A stretch of DNA of 64,000 nucleotides, from the NCBI GenBank assembly GCA_026706075.1, contig JAPOZM010000074.1, positions 1 through 64,000 of the forward strand, given 5' to 3'. Source of the stretch: Gemmatimonadaceae bacterium. Its GTDB lineage: Bacteria > Latescibacterota > UBA2968 > UBA8231. Within the stretch, counting starts at the first letter, position 1; the number at the start of each line of letters is the position of its first letter. Below are positions 23,606-32,106 of the stretch, in pieces. A model generated the notes under the pieces. It made no database searches and was not told where the DNA came from. It was given only the letters and a program-made list of their open reading frames with translations. The position numbers were made by a program, and so were the translations under genes.

Positions 23606-24940
23606 TTGGAAGCTAGGGGATATGCCTCCATTCGTCAACGATGGAGGGAGGCTTCCAGCCTCGCCCGCTGGGCCTCCTTCTGCCTGGCAATCGTCGCCCT
23701 CCTGCCCCCCGCGGCAGGCTCCCGCGGACCACTGGCCGCCGGGTTGACGGCGACGGCGGTCCTCCTCGCGGCGGGGCTGCTCCGCCGCTCCCCGGAACGG
23801 CCTCCGCGCCGCCTGCTGTGGCCCGCCGCCGCCTGGCTCGCCGGCCTGGGGATCAGCTTCGCCCTGGGCGGATCCTCCCAGCCGGCCTCCCTGCTGCCGC
23901 CCCTGCTGGGGACGGCGGCCCTCTTCGTGGGCTGGCAGCTCCGTCGAGCGCCCGACGCCGCGGTCGCCATGGCCGGCATCGGCGCCGGCGCCGTGGCGGC
24001 TTCCCTGCACGCCGCCGCCCAGCACGCCGGTTGGGACCCGGTCCCCCGGGCCGACTTCTTCCCCGACCGCGTGGTGGGACCCTTCGCCAACCCCAACCAC
24101 CTCGCCGGCTTCCTGGCCGCGGCCCTGCCGCTGCTGCTGACCGCCGGCCTGGGCGCGGGCAGCTCCCCGGGCGGGGTCCGCTGGCGGCCGGCCCTGGGCC
24201 TGGGGCTGGCGGTCCTGCTGATCCTCGGGGTCCTGCTGCTGGCGGGCAGCCGCGGGGCCCTGGCCGGCTGTCTGGCGGGGACCACCGTGGTCTTCGCCGG
24301 CTACGTCCGTGGCGCGCGGCTGCGGCGGCTCCGGGCGCGGCCCCTGGGATGGCTGCCGCTGCTGCTCGGCGCGGCGGGGGTGGCGCTGCTGCTCCGCCAC
24401 GAGCCGGTCATGAGCGACCGCCTGGGAGAGACCTCGGTCAGCCAGCGGCTGCAGGCGATGCTGAACGTGGCCGGGGATGAGGCCGACCGGGACGCCACCC
24501 TGGTGCACCGGCGGGTGCTCCGCAGCCTCGCCTGGCGCATGTTCGCCGCCGACCCCTGGCTCGGCGCCGGACCCGGGCAGTTCCGGACGGCGGGCGTCCT
24601 GGCGGACGAGGCCGAGACGCGGCTGCTGGCCACGGTGAGGGGAGGCATGCCCCGCCACGCCCACAACGAGTTGCTGCAGACGGCCGCCGAGTCGGGCCTG
24701 GCGGGCCTGTTGCCGCTGGTCGTCCTTCTCGCCGCGGGCGGCCTGGGCGCCCTCGGACCCGCCTGGCGCACGGGGGATCCGGTGACCTGGGCGGCCCTCG
24801 GCGGATGCGCCGCCGTCATGGTCCACGGGCTGGTGAGCTACCCGCTGCACCTGCCCGCCACGGCGGGGGTCTTCTGGGTGCTGCTCGGTGTCCTGTTCCG
24901 GCGCGCGGAGCCCCGGGGGGCGGGCGCTCGGAGCGCCTAG
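23606..24940 (+). CDS. O-antigen ligase / O-antigen polymerase family membrane protein
   Basis: 444-aa integral membrane protein with about ten hydrophobic segments. The Wzy_C-type signature is present: GPFANPNHLAGFLAAALPLL in the periplasmic loop region, LLLAGSRGALAG, and MPRHAHNELLQTAAESGLAG with the conserved His-Asn. Such proteins polymerise or ligate surface polysaccharide at the periplasmic face. The start is uncertain: TTG 23606 with AGGTGA upstream is the best candidate, and it lies within the rpsR promoter on the other strand. No other polysaccharide genes adjoin it. Confidence 0.8.
   Translation: MEARGYASIRQRWREASSLARWASFCLAIVALLPPAAGSRGPLAAGLTATAVLLAAGLLRRSPERPPRRLLWPAAAWLAGLGISFALGGSSQPASLLPPLLGTAALFVGWQLRRAPDAAVAMAGIGAGAVAASLHAAAQHAGWDPVPRADFFPDRVVGPFANPNHLAGFLAAALPLLLTAGLGAGSSPGGVRWRPALGLGLAVLLILGVLLLAGSRGALAGCLAGTTVVFAGYVRGARLRRLRARPLGWLPLLLGAAGVALLLRHEPVMSDRLGETSVSQRLQAMLNVAGDEADRDATLVHRRVLRSLAWRMFAADPWLGAGPGQFRTAGVLADEAETRLLATVRGGMPRHAHNELLQTAAESGLAGLLPLVVLLAAGGLGALGPAWRTGDPVTWAALGGCAAVMVHGLVSYPLHLPATAGVFWVLLGVLFRRAEPRGAGARSA
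23610..23638 (-). promoter_or_regulatory. Promoter TTGACG-17-TAGCTT of rpsR
   Basis: Minus-strand -35 TTGACG (23633-23638), 17-bp spacer, -10 TAGCTT (23610-23615). Transcription would start near 23603, giving a 62-nt leader. It overlaps the beginning of the opposite-strand O-antigen ligase-like gene. Confidence 0.65.
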
Positions 24941-25749
24941 CGGCAGAAGCTGCCGAAGTCGCGGTAGTGGCGGACCGGCAGCTCGTGGTAGCGGCGGGCC
25001 AGGGCCTCCAGCCGCTCGCAGGCGAGCTCGTAGATCCGCCGGCCCTTCTCCGCCGAGGCGGCCAGGGCGTCGCCCATGATGCCGGTGCCCTCGGCCGTGT
25101 CGCGGCGGCGCTCGGCGAAGACGGCGAAGGGCAGCTCCTCGAAGGGGGCCGTCAGGGAGTCGTCGGCGGCGGCCCGGCTCATGTCGACCATGTGGGCCCG
25201 CAGATGCAGCTGCACCGCCGTCTCCCACTCGCCGCCGTGACCGACCAGCTCGTCGGTGGCGCTCCACTCCCGCATCTCGGCCTCCACCGCGTCCCACCAG
25301 CTGAAGCTGAGGGTGAAGACGTCCTCCTCGGCCAACTGCCAGCTGACGGCGCGGCAGGGCGCGGCGTTGCCGCCGTGGCCGTTGAGGGTGACGATGCGCT
25401 CGAAGCCGTTGGCGTGGATGCTGCGGCAGACGTCGGCCACCAGGGCCTGGAAGGTCTCCAGGCCCAGGGAGATGGTGCCGGCGAAGCCCATGTTGTAATG
25501 GGTGAACCCCGACCAGATCGGCGGCGCCACGATGACGGGGAACTCCTCCACCCGCCGCGCCACCTCGGCGGCCATGTGGAAGGGGGCCGAGATGTCGACG
25601 TCCATGGGGCAGTGGGGGCCGTGCTGCTCCACCGAGCCCACGGGCACGATCACCACCGGCGCCTGCTCCACCGCCTCCTCGAACTCGTGGCGGAGCATCT
25701 CCTGCCACATGACCTTGCGGTTGGAGCCGTCGTAGGAAACCGAGTACAT
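24937..25749 (-). CDS. Creatininase family protein
   Basis: 270-aa binuclear-metal amidohydrolase of the creatininase fold. Ligand motifs GSVEQHGPHCPMDVD, LNGHGGNAAP and VGHGGEWET are intact. Relatives include creatinine amidohydrolase, formamide hydrolases and MftE-like peptidases, so the substrate is open. Located 1 nt after the stop of the Gfo/Idh/MocA gene with GGAGGAA in the overlap zone, so the two form one operon. Confidence 0.9.
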   Translation of the reverse strand: MYSVSYDGSNRKVMWQEMLRHEFEEAVEQAPVVIVPVGSVEQHGPHCPMDVDISAPFHMAAEVARRVEEFPVIVAPPIWSGFTHYNMGFAGTISLGLETFQALVADVCRSIHANGFERIVTLNGHGGNAAPCRAVSWQLAEEDVFTLSFSWWDAVEAEMREWSATDELVGHGGEWETAVQLHLRAHMVDMSRAAADDSLTAPFEELPFAVFAERRRDTAEGTGIMGDALAASAEKGRRIYELACERLEALARRYHELPVRHYRDFGSFCR

Positions 25750-25750
25750 G

Positions 25751-26926
25751 CTATTCCTCCATCTCCTGGTGCAGCCGCCTCATGGCCTCGCCGTGGGCCA
25801 CTCCCTCGCGGCGCAGGGCCCTGTAGCGGTCCCGGTCGATGCCCTCCCAGCTCTTGTGGCCGCGGATGTCGCGGCCACCCTCGGCCTCCACCGGCAGCTC
25901 CCCCGCTTCGATCATGAGACCCAGGGGGTACTCCTTCTCCTGCAGCGGGAAGTGGATCACCCGCCGGCGCCGGGCCGACTCGTAGAGACCCATCATGATC
26001 GCCACCGTGATCCGCGCCTGGGCGCCGGAGCCCCGGTGCTCGTCGACCTCGCCCTCGAGCCACTGCACGAGCTCGCGCACCTGGGCGGCGTTGGTGCCGC
26101 CGCCGATCGCCTGGCCACCCTCCCCGAGGCCGAGATCGATCTCCTGCCAGCCGGCGGCGCCGGCGTTCATCAGTCGCACCCGGCCCTCGTTGACGTCCAT
26201 CAGCCCCTCGGTGCCGCGGATCTGAAAGCCGCCGGCCGTGGCCCCCTCGCGCATCAGGTCGGACTGGATGAAGAGTTGCACGTCACCCTCGAAGTGGACC
26301 AGCCCCAGGCACGAGTCCTCGATCGCCGTGCCGCGCTCGTAGCGGTCGGTGAGGCGCTCGACGGCGCCCACCACCCACCGGGGGTCGGGATCGCCGAGGA
26401 CGAAGCGCGAGCCGTCGATGGAGTGTGTCCCCCAGTTCGACAGCCCGTCGGCGACCTTGTTGGTCACCATCAGGGGCTGGCCCACGGCGCCCTGCCGCAT
26501 CAGGTCGCGGGCCTTCTCCCAGCCCTTGGTGAAGCGCCGCTGGTGGCTGACCACCAGCTTGGTGCCGCTGGCCTCGCAGGCCTCCACCATGCGGTCGGCG
26601 GCGCCGAGGCCGATGGCCATCGGCTTCTCGCAGATCACCGCTCTGACGCCGGCCTGGGCGGCGGCGATCGTCGGCGCCGGATGCAGCAGGTGCCAGGTGC
26701 AGACGCTGACGATGTCGGGTTTCGCCTCGGCGAGCATCTCCTCCACGCTCTCGAAGCCCCGCAGGTTCAGGTGGGGATAGACCTCCTCGATGTAGCGGGT
26801 CCGGGCCTCGGCCACGGGATCGGCCACGGCCACAACCTCGACTCCGTCGACGAGGGCATAGCCCTCCATGTGGGCCTGTCCGATGCCGCCGCAGCCGACG
26901 ATGGCGGCTTTGTATCTCGCGGGCAT
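25751..26926 (-). CDS. Gfo/Idh/MocA family oxidoreductase
   Basis: 391-aa NAD(P)-dependent dehydrogenase. Rossmann opening AAIVGCGGIGQAH (residues 7-19), the catalytic-region EKP in AVICEKPMAIG, and SHQRRFTKGWEKA follow the family pattern; the C-terminal alpha/beta domain is complete. Usual substrates are sugars, inositols or related polyols. The mRNA is likely leaderless: TATACT lies 8 nt before the ATG. First gene of an operon with the creatininase-family gene. Confidence 0.92.
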   Translation of the reverse strand: MPARYKAAIVGCGGIGQAHMEGYALVDGVEVVAVADPVAEARTRYIEEVYPHLNLRGFESVEEMLAEAKPDIVSVCTWHLLHPAPTIAAAQAGVRAVICEKPMAIGLGAADRMVEACEASGTKLVVSHQRRFTKGWEKARDLMRQGAVGQPLMVTNKVADGLSNWGTHSIDGSRFVLGDPDPRWVVGAVERLTDRYERGTAIEDSCLGLVHFEGDVQLFIQSDLMREGATAGGFQIRGTEGLMDVNEGRVRLMNAGAAGWQEIDLGLGEGGQAIGGGTNAAQVRELVQWLEGEVDEHRGSGAQARITVAIMMGLYESARRRRVIHFPLQEKEYPLGLMIEAGELPVEAEGGRDIRGHKSWEGIDRDRYRALRREGVAHGEAMRRLHQEMEE

Positions 26927-26934
26927 GACGGGAT

Positions 26935-26942
26935 AGTATAGA
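26935..26942. promoter_or_regulatory. Overlapping divergent leaderless -10 boxes
   Basis: Rightward TATAGA (26937-26942) ends 8 nt before the arfB ATG (26951). Leftward TATACT (26940-26935) ends 8 nt before the Gfo/Idh ATG (26926). The two boxes share four base pairs, so the two promoters should exclude each other. Confidence 0.6.
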
Positions 26943-26950
26943 TACCGCCC

Positions 26951-27397
26951 ATGGAACCTCTCCAGAGCCGCGACGGGATCGACCTTCCGGGGGGCATCCG
27001 CCTGCCCCTCTCCGAGCTGCGCTTCTCCTTCAGCCGCAGCCCCGGCCCCGGGGGGCAGCACGTGAACAAGGTCAACACCCGCGTCGAGCTGCGCTTCGAC
27101 GTGGCGGCCTGTCCCCGTCTCCCCGTCGAACTCCGCCAGCGCGCCCTGGCCCGGCTGGCAGACCGCCTCAACCGCGCCGGCGAGCTGGTGGTCGCCTCCT
27201 CCCGGCACCGGTCTCAGACCCGCAACCGCCTCCACTGCATCGAGCGCTTCCAGGCCCTCATGGCCGAAGCCCTGCGTCCTCCCGGCCCCCCGCGGAGGCG
27301 CACGAGGCCGGGACGGGCGGCGATCGCCCGCCGCCGCGAAGCCAAGATGCGCCAGTCCCGGAAGAAGAGCCTGCGGCGGCGTCCCGACTCCGAGTGA
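26951..27397 (+). CDS. arfB: Peptidyl-tRNA hydrolase ArfB (release-factor-like rescue protein)
   Basis: 148 aa. The catalytic GGQ is in FSRSPGPGGQHVNKVNTRVE, and the C-terminus is a long basic tail (RRREAKMRQSRKKSLRRRP) that enters the mRNA channel of stalled ribosomes. It lacks the codon-recognition domain of RF1/RF2, and its length fits ArfB/YaeJ. It hydrolyses peptidyl-tRNA on ribosomes stalled without a stop codon. Leaderless-type promoter. Confidence 0.93.
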   Translation: MEPLQSRDGIDLPGGIRLPLSELRFSFSRSPGPGGQHVNKVNTRVELRFDVAACPRLPVELRQRALARLADRLNRAGELVVASSRHRSQTRNRLHCIERFQALMAEALRPPGPPRRRTRPGRAAIARRREAKMRQSRKKSLRRRPDSE

Positions 27398-27433
27398 ACC
27401 GATACACCCCTTGAAGCGTCCCACAAGAAGGGC

Positions 27434-27463
27434 TTGCCAATGTGCGGCTGCCCTCTCTACCTT
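27434..27463 (+). promoter_or_regulatory. Promoter TTGCCA-18-TACCTT of the sigma-70 factor gene
   Basis: -35 TTGCCA (27434-27439), 18-bp spacer, -10 TACCTT (27458-27463). It abuts the palindrome at 27464-27487, which would cover the transcription start. Confidence 0.55.
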
Positions 27464-27487
27464 AACCTTTACGTTCACGTCAAGGTT
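27464..27487 (+). promoter_or_regulatory. 24-bp near-perfect palindrome, probable operator
   Basis: Arms AACCTTTACGT and ACGTCAAGGTT, 2-nt centre, 10 of 11 pairs matching. The core TTTACGT-N2-ACGTCAA resembles sites of LiuR-like MerR-family regulators. Its position at +1 favours repression of the sigma factor gene. Confidence 0.55.
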
Positions 27488-27514
27488 GGACTTCCGGAGG
27501 ATTCGGAGGGCGGA

Positions 27515-28360
27515 ATGACCGCCAGCAGGCCCACGAGCACCACCGACGCCGCCGAGCTCTACTGGCGCGAGATCAAGGACAACGAGCCCCTCAGCCGGGA
27601 GCGCGAGGTCGAGTTGTTCACACGCTTGCGCGGGGGGGACGAAGGTGCTCGGCAGCGGATCATCGAGGCCAACCTGCGCTTCGTGGTCAGCGTCGCCCGC
27701 GACTACAAGGACTACGGCCTCACCCTCGGCGAGCTGATCTCCGAGGGCAACGTGGGCCTCCTGGAGGCGGTGAAGCGCTTCGACGAGACCCGGGGGTTCA
27801 AGTTCATCACCTACGCGGTGTGGTGGATCCGGCAGGCGATCCTCAAGGCCCTGGCCCTCCAGGGCCGCGTGGCGCGGCCCCCCATGAGCCAGATCAACGA
27901 CCTCCAGAAGATCGAGCGCGAGGCCGGGCAGCTGGCCCAGAGCCTGGGCCGCTTGCCCACCAGCGCCGAGATCGCCGAGCGCGTCGACATCAGCGCCGAG
28001 CGCACCCGCAACGCCCTGGACGTGGGCCAGCACGACCTGTCCCTCGACGCCCCCGCCTACCCCGACGAGGCGGCGCCCCTGCTGTCGGTCTACGCGGCCC
28101 CCGAGATCGGCGCCGACGCCCGCTTCGAGGAGGCCGAGATGCGCGACCGCCTGTCCTCGTGCCTGAGTCAGCTCGACGAGCGCGAGGGCGAGATCGTGCG
28201 CGCCTACTTCGGCTTGGGCGGCGCCGAGCCCATGACCCTCGAGCAGATCGGCGACTGCCTGGGCGTCACCCGAGAGCGCGTGCGCCAACTGCGCAACCGC
28301 GCCCTGACGAAGCTGCGCGACAACTGCGGCGAGATGCTCGGGGAGTTCTCCCCCAACTGA
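27515..28360 (+). CDS. Sigma-70 family RNA polymerase sigma factor (RpoD/group 2-like)
   Basis: 281 aa. Region 1.2/2 has ELYWREIKDNEPLSREREVE and LRFVVSVARDYKDYGL; region 2.3-2.4 has FITYAVWWIRQAILKALA; region 3 VARPPMSQINDLQKIE; region 4 has MTLEQIGDCLGVTRERVRQL as the -35-binding helix-turn-helix. Region 1.1 is absent, so this is either a short primary or an alternative (group 2) sigma. ATG 27515 has GGAGGG upstream. The strong operator-like palindrome in its promoter suggests regulated rather than constitutive expression. Confidence 0.92.
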   Translation: MTASRPTSTTDAAELYWREIKDNEPLSREREVELFTRLRGGDEGARQRIIEANLRFVVSVARDYKDYGLTLGELISEGNVGLLEAVKRFDETRGFKFITYAVWWIRQAILKALALQGRVARPPMSQINDLQKIEREAGQLAQSLGRLPTSAEIAERVDISAERTRNALDVGQHDLSLDAPAYPDEAAPLLSVYAAPEIGADARFEEAEMRDRLSSCLSQLDEREGEIVRAYFGLGGAEPMTLEQIGDCLGVTRERVRQLRNRALTKLRDNCGEMLGEFSPN

Positions 28361-28396
28361 GCGGCTCCGTGCCTCGCCCGGCGGCGGGGTCCCGCC

Positions 28397-30211
28397 TCAG
28401 CCGCGGCCGCCCGGCCGCGGCGCCTGCCGCGACCACAACTCCTCCATGCGCTCGATCGGCTCCCGGAGGGTGTCGATCGCCTCCAGCCAGAACCGGGGCG
28501 ACTCCAGGTCGGCGCCGATCGACTCGCGGGCCACGTTCTCGGCCGAGTCGGAGCCCGCGCGCCGCAGGAACTCCTCGTAGCGGGGCAGGAAGGCGGCGCC
28601 CTCCTCGCGGAAGCGGGCGAAAAGCCCGCGGCTGAGGAGGAAGCCGAAGGTGTAGGGGAAGTTGTAGAAAGTCAGGCTGGTGATGTAGAAGTGCAGCTTG
28701 GAGGCCCAGAACAGGGGGTCCTCGCCGCCCTCCTCCAGGGCGTCGCCGAAGAGGCGGCGCTGGGTTTGCGCCATGAGCCCGCACAGGCGGCTGACCTCGA
28801 CCTCCTCCTCCAGGCGCTCCTCGTGGAAGGCCTTCTCGAACTCGAAGCGCACCGGAATGTCCATGAGATAGACGGCGCCGTGGGCGGCCTCCATGTCGAG
28901 GACGCGGAGCTTGTCCTCGTCGCTCACCGCGGGGTCGGAGAGGACGCCCTCGGTGAGGATCATCTCCCCGAAGGTGGAGGCCGACTCGGCCAGGGTCATG
29001 GGGTAGTGGTGGAGAAAGGGGCGAGTCCCGCGCAGGAGGTGATGGTGGAAGGCGTGACCGGCCTCGTGGGCCAGGGTGCGCACATCGCCGAGGCGGCCGT
29101 TGAAGGTCATGTACACCCGCGGCTCCATGGTCAGCAGCGAGCCGGTGCAGAACGCCCCCGGCCGCTTGCCGGGCCGCGGCTCCCACTCGATCCAGCGGCG
29201 CTCGCTCATCTGCGCCGTGAACTCGCCGAGGGCGGGGTAGGCGGCGGCGAAGGCCTCCTCCACCCACGAGCGCGCCTCCTCCCACGAGAGGGACTTCTCC
29301 TCGCCGGCGGCGGGAAGGGGCGCCTCCAGGTCGTACCAGGCGACGCCGGGGGCGCCCATGGCCTCCGCCTTGAAGCGGAAGACGCGGCGCGCCAGCTCGG
29401 CGCGGTCGTAGATCGCCTCGAAGAGGGCCTCGAGGGAGCGCCGGGTGATGCGCGCCTGGAACAGGGCGGTGTCGAGGAAGTGGTCGACGCCGCGGTGGCG
29501 GTTGAGGGTGAGACGGGTCCCGGAGATGGCGTTGATCGCCGCCGCGGCGACGTCCTGAACCGCCTCCCAGGCGGCGTTGCCGCCTTCGAAGGCGGCGCGC
29601 CTCACGGCGCGGTCGGGATGCGACATGAGGGAGCGTCTCTGGGCCATCGGCAGGCGTTCGCGGCGGCCGTCGGGCCAGGGCATCTCGAACTCGAGCTTGC
29701 CGGAGAGCGTGTCGTAGAGACGCCCCCAGGCGTGGATGCCGTCGACGCCGAGATCGGCGGAGAGGCGCTCCTCCGCCGGACTCATGGTCCGCCGGGCTTC
29801 CTGGCGCAGCCGCCGCAGGTGGTAGGCGCAGCCGTCGAGAGCGGGGCGGCCGGCGAGCCCGTCGACGGCGGCGGCGGAAGCCTGCTTCAGGCCGCGCTGC
29901 AGCTCGACCTCGAGCTTCTCGGCCTCGGCCGCGGTGCGGGCGAAGGCGGCCTCCGCCTTCTTGTAGGACTCGTCGGCGGCGTCGGCGGCGGTCAGGCACC
30001 CGAGATAGGAGCCCAGGTGGCTCAGACGGCGGGACAGCTCCTCCACGTCGACGAGAACGGACTCCCAGTCGCCGGCGTTGTCGGCGCCGAGGGTGGGCAG
30101 CTCCGCGGCGCGCTGCAGCAGGGCCTGCAGCTCGTCGGCCAGGGCGCGCTCGAAGGCGTCCCTCTCGGAGCTGTCGAAGCTCGGGAAGTAGCTGGCGAGG
30201 TCCCAGTTCAT
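28397..30211 (-). CDS. pepF: M3 family oligoendopeptidase F
   Basis: 604-aa zinc metallopeptidase that trims oligopeptides in the cytoplasm. The zinc site is in TLAHEAGHAFHHHLL (HEAGH) with the downstream Glu in MTLAESASTFGEMI. Length and the mainly helical N-terminal domain match PepF. Its ATG overlaps the parC stop (ATGA), making it the third gene of a parE-parC-pepF unit. No signal peptide. Confidence 0.93.
   Translation of the reverse strand: MNWDLASYFPSFDSSERDAFERALADELQALLQRAAELPTLGADNAGDWESVLVDVEELSRRLSHLGSYLGCLTAADAADESYKKAEAAFARTAAEAEKLEVELQRGLKQASAAAVDGLAGRPALDGCAYHLRRLRQEARRTMSPAEERLSADLGVDGIHAWGRLYDTLSGKLEFEMPWPDGRRERLPMAQRRSLMSHPDRAVRRAAFEGGNAAWEAVQDVAAAAINAISGTRLTLNRHRGVDHFLDTALFQARITRRSLEALFEAIYDRAELARRVFRFKAEAMGAPGVAWYDLEAPLPAAGEEKSLSWEEARSWVEEAFAAAYPALGEFTAQMSERRWIEWEPRPGKRPGAFCTGSLLTMEPRVYMTFNGRLGDVRTLAHEAGHAFHHHLLRGTRPFLHHYPMTLAESASTFGEMILTEGVLSDPAVSDEDKLRVLDMEAAHGAVYLMDIPVRFEFEKAFHEERLEEEVEVSRLCGLMAQTQRRLFGDALEEGGEDPLFWASKLHFYITSLTFYNFPYTFGFLLSRGLFARFREEGAAFLPRYEEFLRRAGSDSAENVARESIGADLESPRFWLEAIDTLREPIERMEELWSRQAPRPGGRG
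28400..28421. terminator. Perfect 10-bp hairpin at the sigma factor/pepF convergence
   Basis: Arms GCCGCGGCCG and CGGCCGCGGC with a 2-nt centre, overlapping the last codons of the pepF gene. Could act as a bidirectional transcription barrier, but has no T-tract and may simply reflect G+C-rich coding sequence. Confidence 0.3.
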
Positions 30212-32094
30212 CCCAGGCGCACCGACTTGAGCTCCTTCGGACTCAGGCGGATGCCGCCCGCCCGCTGGCCGCGCACCGGGTAGTCGGAGACGGCGAAGCT
30301 CTCCTCCAGCACCCGCAGCCGCGGCTTCGGCTTGTAGACCAGCTGCACCGTGGCCTCCTCGGCGGTGGTGAGCTTGAGCAGCCTGGCCCCGTCGGGCACC
30401 AGGGAATAGCTGCGGTTGAGGATGTACGAGTCGATGCGGCAGCGCTTGATGCAGGTGCCGCCCCTGGCGTCGCGGAAGACGGCGGTGAAGACCTGCTCCT
30501 TGTCGGGGAGACCGGCGTGGGCCATGCCCTTGCCGACGAAGAGCTTGTCCGGCGCGTCGATCACCGACCAGGTGCCGTCGGCGCGGATCACGAGGACGCG
30601 GTCGTAGACGGATACATCGGCCACGTGGGCGCCCGTCACCTGGTGGCCCAGGTAGCCGGCGGCCCGGTCGTAGCACAGCCGCAGGTCGCGCCGGGCCGCC
30701 TCGCGGGCCTCGACCCGCTCGAAGGAGGTGATCTCCGTGCGCCGGGGGAAGTCCTCCCGGCAGCGCTCGATCAGGTCCTCCAGGTAGCCGATGGCGTAGT
30801 CCACGATCTCCTTGAGGTGGCGGCGGATCTGCTTCAGGCGCGCCGCCAGCTCGCGCATCTCGCGGCCGGTGCGCTCCATGTCGTAGAGGGAGATCCGCCG
30901 GATGGGGATGCGCAGCAGGGCCTCCACGTCCCCGGGGGTGACCTCCCGGCCGATGCTCTCCCGGTGCGGCGCCAGCCCCTCGAGGACGGCCCGCTCCACC
31001 CCTTCCTGGGTGCGCTCCTCCTCGATCGCCTGGTAGATCCGGTGCTCGATGAAGATCCGCTCCAGGGTGCGGGCGTGGAGGCGGTCGTCCACCTCCCCCT
31101 CCTCGACGCGCAACTGCGCCCGCAGGATGTCCACGAGGCGGTCGACGTTGTGCCGCAGGACCTCGGAGACCGACATGATCCGCGGCAGCTCGCCGTCGAT
31201 GACGAGGAGGCTCACCGAGATCGACGTCTCGCAGTCGGTGAAGGCGTAGAGGGAATCGACCACGTCGGCGGCGTAGACCCCGCGGGGCAGCTTGATCTCG
31301 ATCTCCACGCTCTCGGCGGTGAAGTCGTGGATGGAGGCGACCTTCACCTTGTTCTTGCGCGCCGCGTCCTCGATGGAGGCGATCAGGGTCTCGGTGGTGC
31401 AGCCGTAGGGGATCTCGCGGACGATGATGCGCTTGTCGTCGGAGGTGTCGAGGCGGGCCCGCACCAGGACCCGGCCGTTGCCGTCCTCGTAGCCGGAGGC
31501 GTCCACCAGGCCGCCGGTGGGGAAGTCGGGGAGCACCTGGAAGGGCTCGTCCTTCATGAACGCCACCTGCGCCTCGAGGAGCTCGATCAGGTTGTGGGGC
31601 AGGACCTTCGTCGCCATCGTCGGGGCGATGCCCTCGGCCCCCTGGGCCAGCAGCAGCGGTATGCGCACCGGCAGCACCACCGGCTCGCGGTTGCGGCCGT
31701 CGTACGAGTCGACGTACTCCGTCACCTTGGGATCGAAGATCACCTGCCGCGCCATGTCGGTGAGGCGGCACTCGATGTAGCGCGCCGCCGAGGCCATGTC
31801 GCCGGTGTGGATGTTGCCGAAGTTGCCCTGCTTGTCGATGGCCAGGTCCTTGTTGGCCAACACGATGAGGGCGGAGAAGATCGACGCCTCGCCGTGGGGG
31901 TGGTAGCGCATGCACTGGCCCACCACGTTGGCCACCTTGTGGAAGCGCCCGTCGTCGATCTCGTGGAGGGTGTGCAGGATGCGCCGCTGCACCGGCTTGA
32001 GCCCGTCCTCCAGGTGCGGGATGGCCCGCTCCTTGATGGCGTAGGAGGAGTACTCGATGAAGTTCTTCTCGTAGATCTGCCGGATCCAGGCCAC
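30208..32094 (-). CDS. parC: Type IIA topoisomerase subunit A (ParC/GyrA-like), short C-terminal domain
   Basis: 628 aa. The breakage-reunion domain is complete: AIPHLEDGLKPVQRRILHTL, YHPHGEASIFSALIVLANKD, and the catalytic tyrosine in SAARYIECRLT. The C-terminal region after about residue 480 (DRVLVIRADGTWSVIDAP and following) is only about 150 residues, too short for the six-blade pinwheel of GyrA, and has no GyrA box. It should decatenate rather than supercoil together with ParE, which is encoded 12 nt upstream. Confidence 0.9.
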   Translation of the reverse strand: MAWIRQIYEKNFIEYSSYAIKERAIPHLEDGLKPVQRRILHTLHEIDDGRFHKVANVVGQCMRYHPHGEASIFSALIVLANKDLAIDKQGNFGNIHTGDMASAARYIECRLTDMARQVIFDPKVTEYVDSYDGRNREPVVLPVRIPLLLAQGAEGIAPTMATKVLPHNLIELLEAQVAFMKDEPFQVLPDFPTGGLVDASGYEDGNGRVLVRARLDTSDDKRIIVREIPYGCTTETLIASIEDAARKNKVKVASIHDFTAESVEIEIKLPRGVYAADVVDSLYAFTDCETSISVSLLVIDGELPRIMSVSEVLRHNVDRLVDILRAQLRVEEGEVDDRLHARTLERIFIEHRIYQAIEEERTQEGVERAVLEGLAPHRESIGREVTPGDVEALLRIPIRRISLYDMERTGREMRELAARLKQIRRHLKEIVDYAIGYLEDLIERCREDFPRRTEITSFERVEAREAARRDLRLCYDRAAGYLGHQVTGAHVADVSVYDRVLVIRADGTWSVIDAPDKLFVGKGMAHAGLPDKEQVFTAVFRDARGGTCIKRCRIDSYILNRSYSLVPDGARLLKLTTAEEATVQLVYKPKPRLRVLEESFAVSDYPVRGQRAGGIRLSPKELKSVRLG

Positions 32095-32106
32095 GGCGCT
32101 ATTCCC

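Noticed and set aside
27434..27514. Upstream extension of the sigma factor reading frame from a codon at 27434
   Set aside because: It would begin within the -35 box and run through the operator; ATG 27515 has a strong Shine-Dalgarno site.
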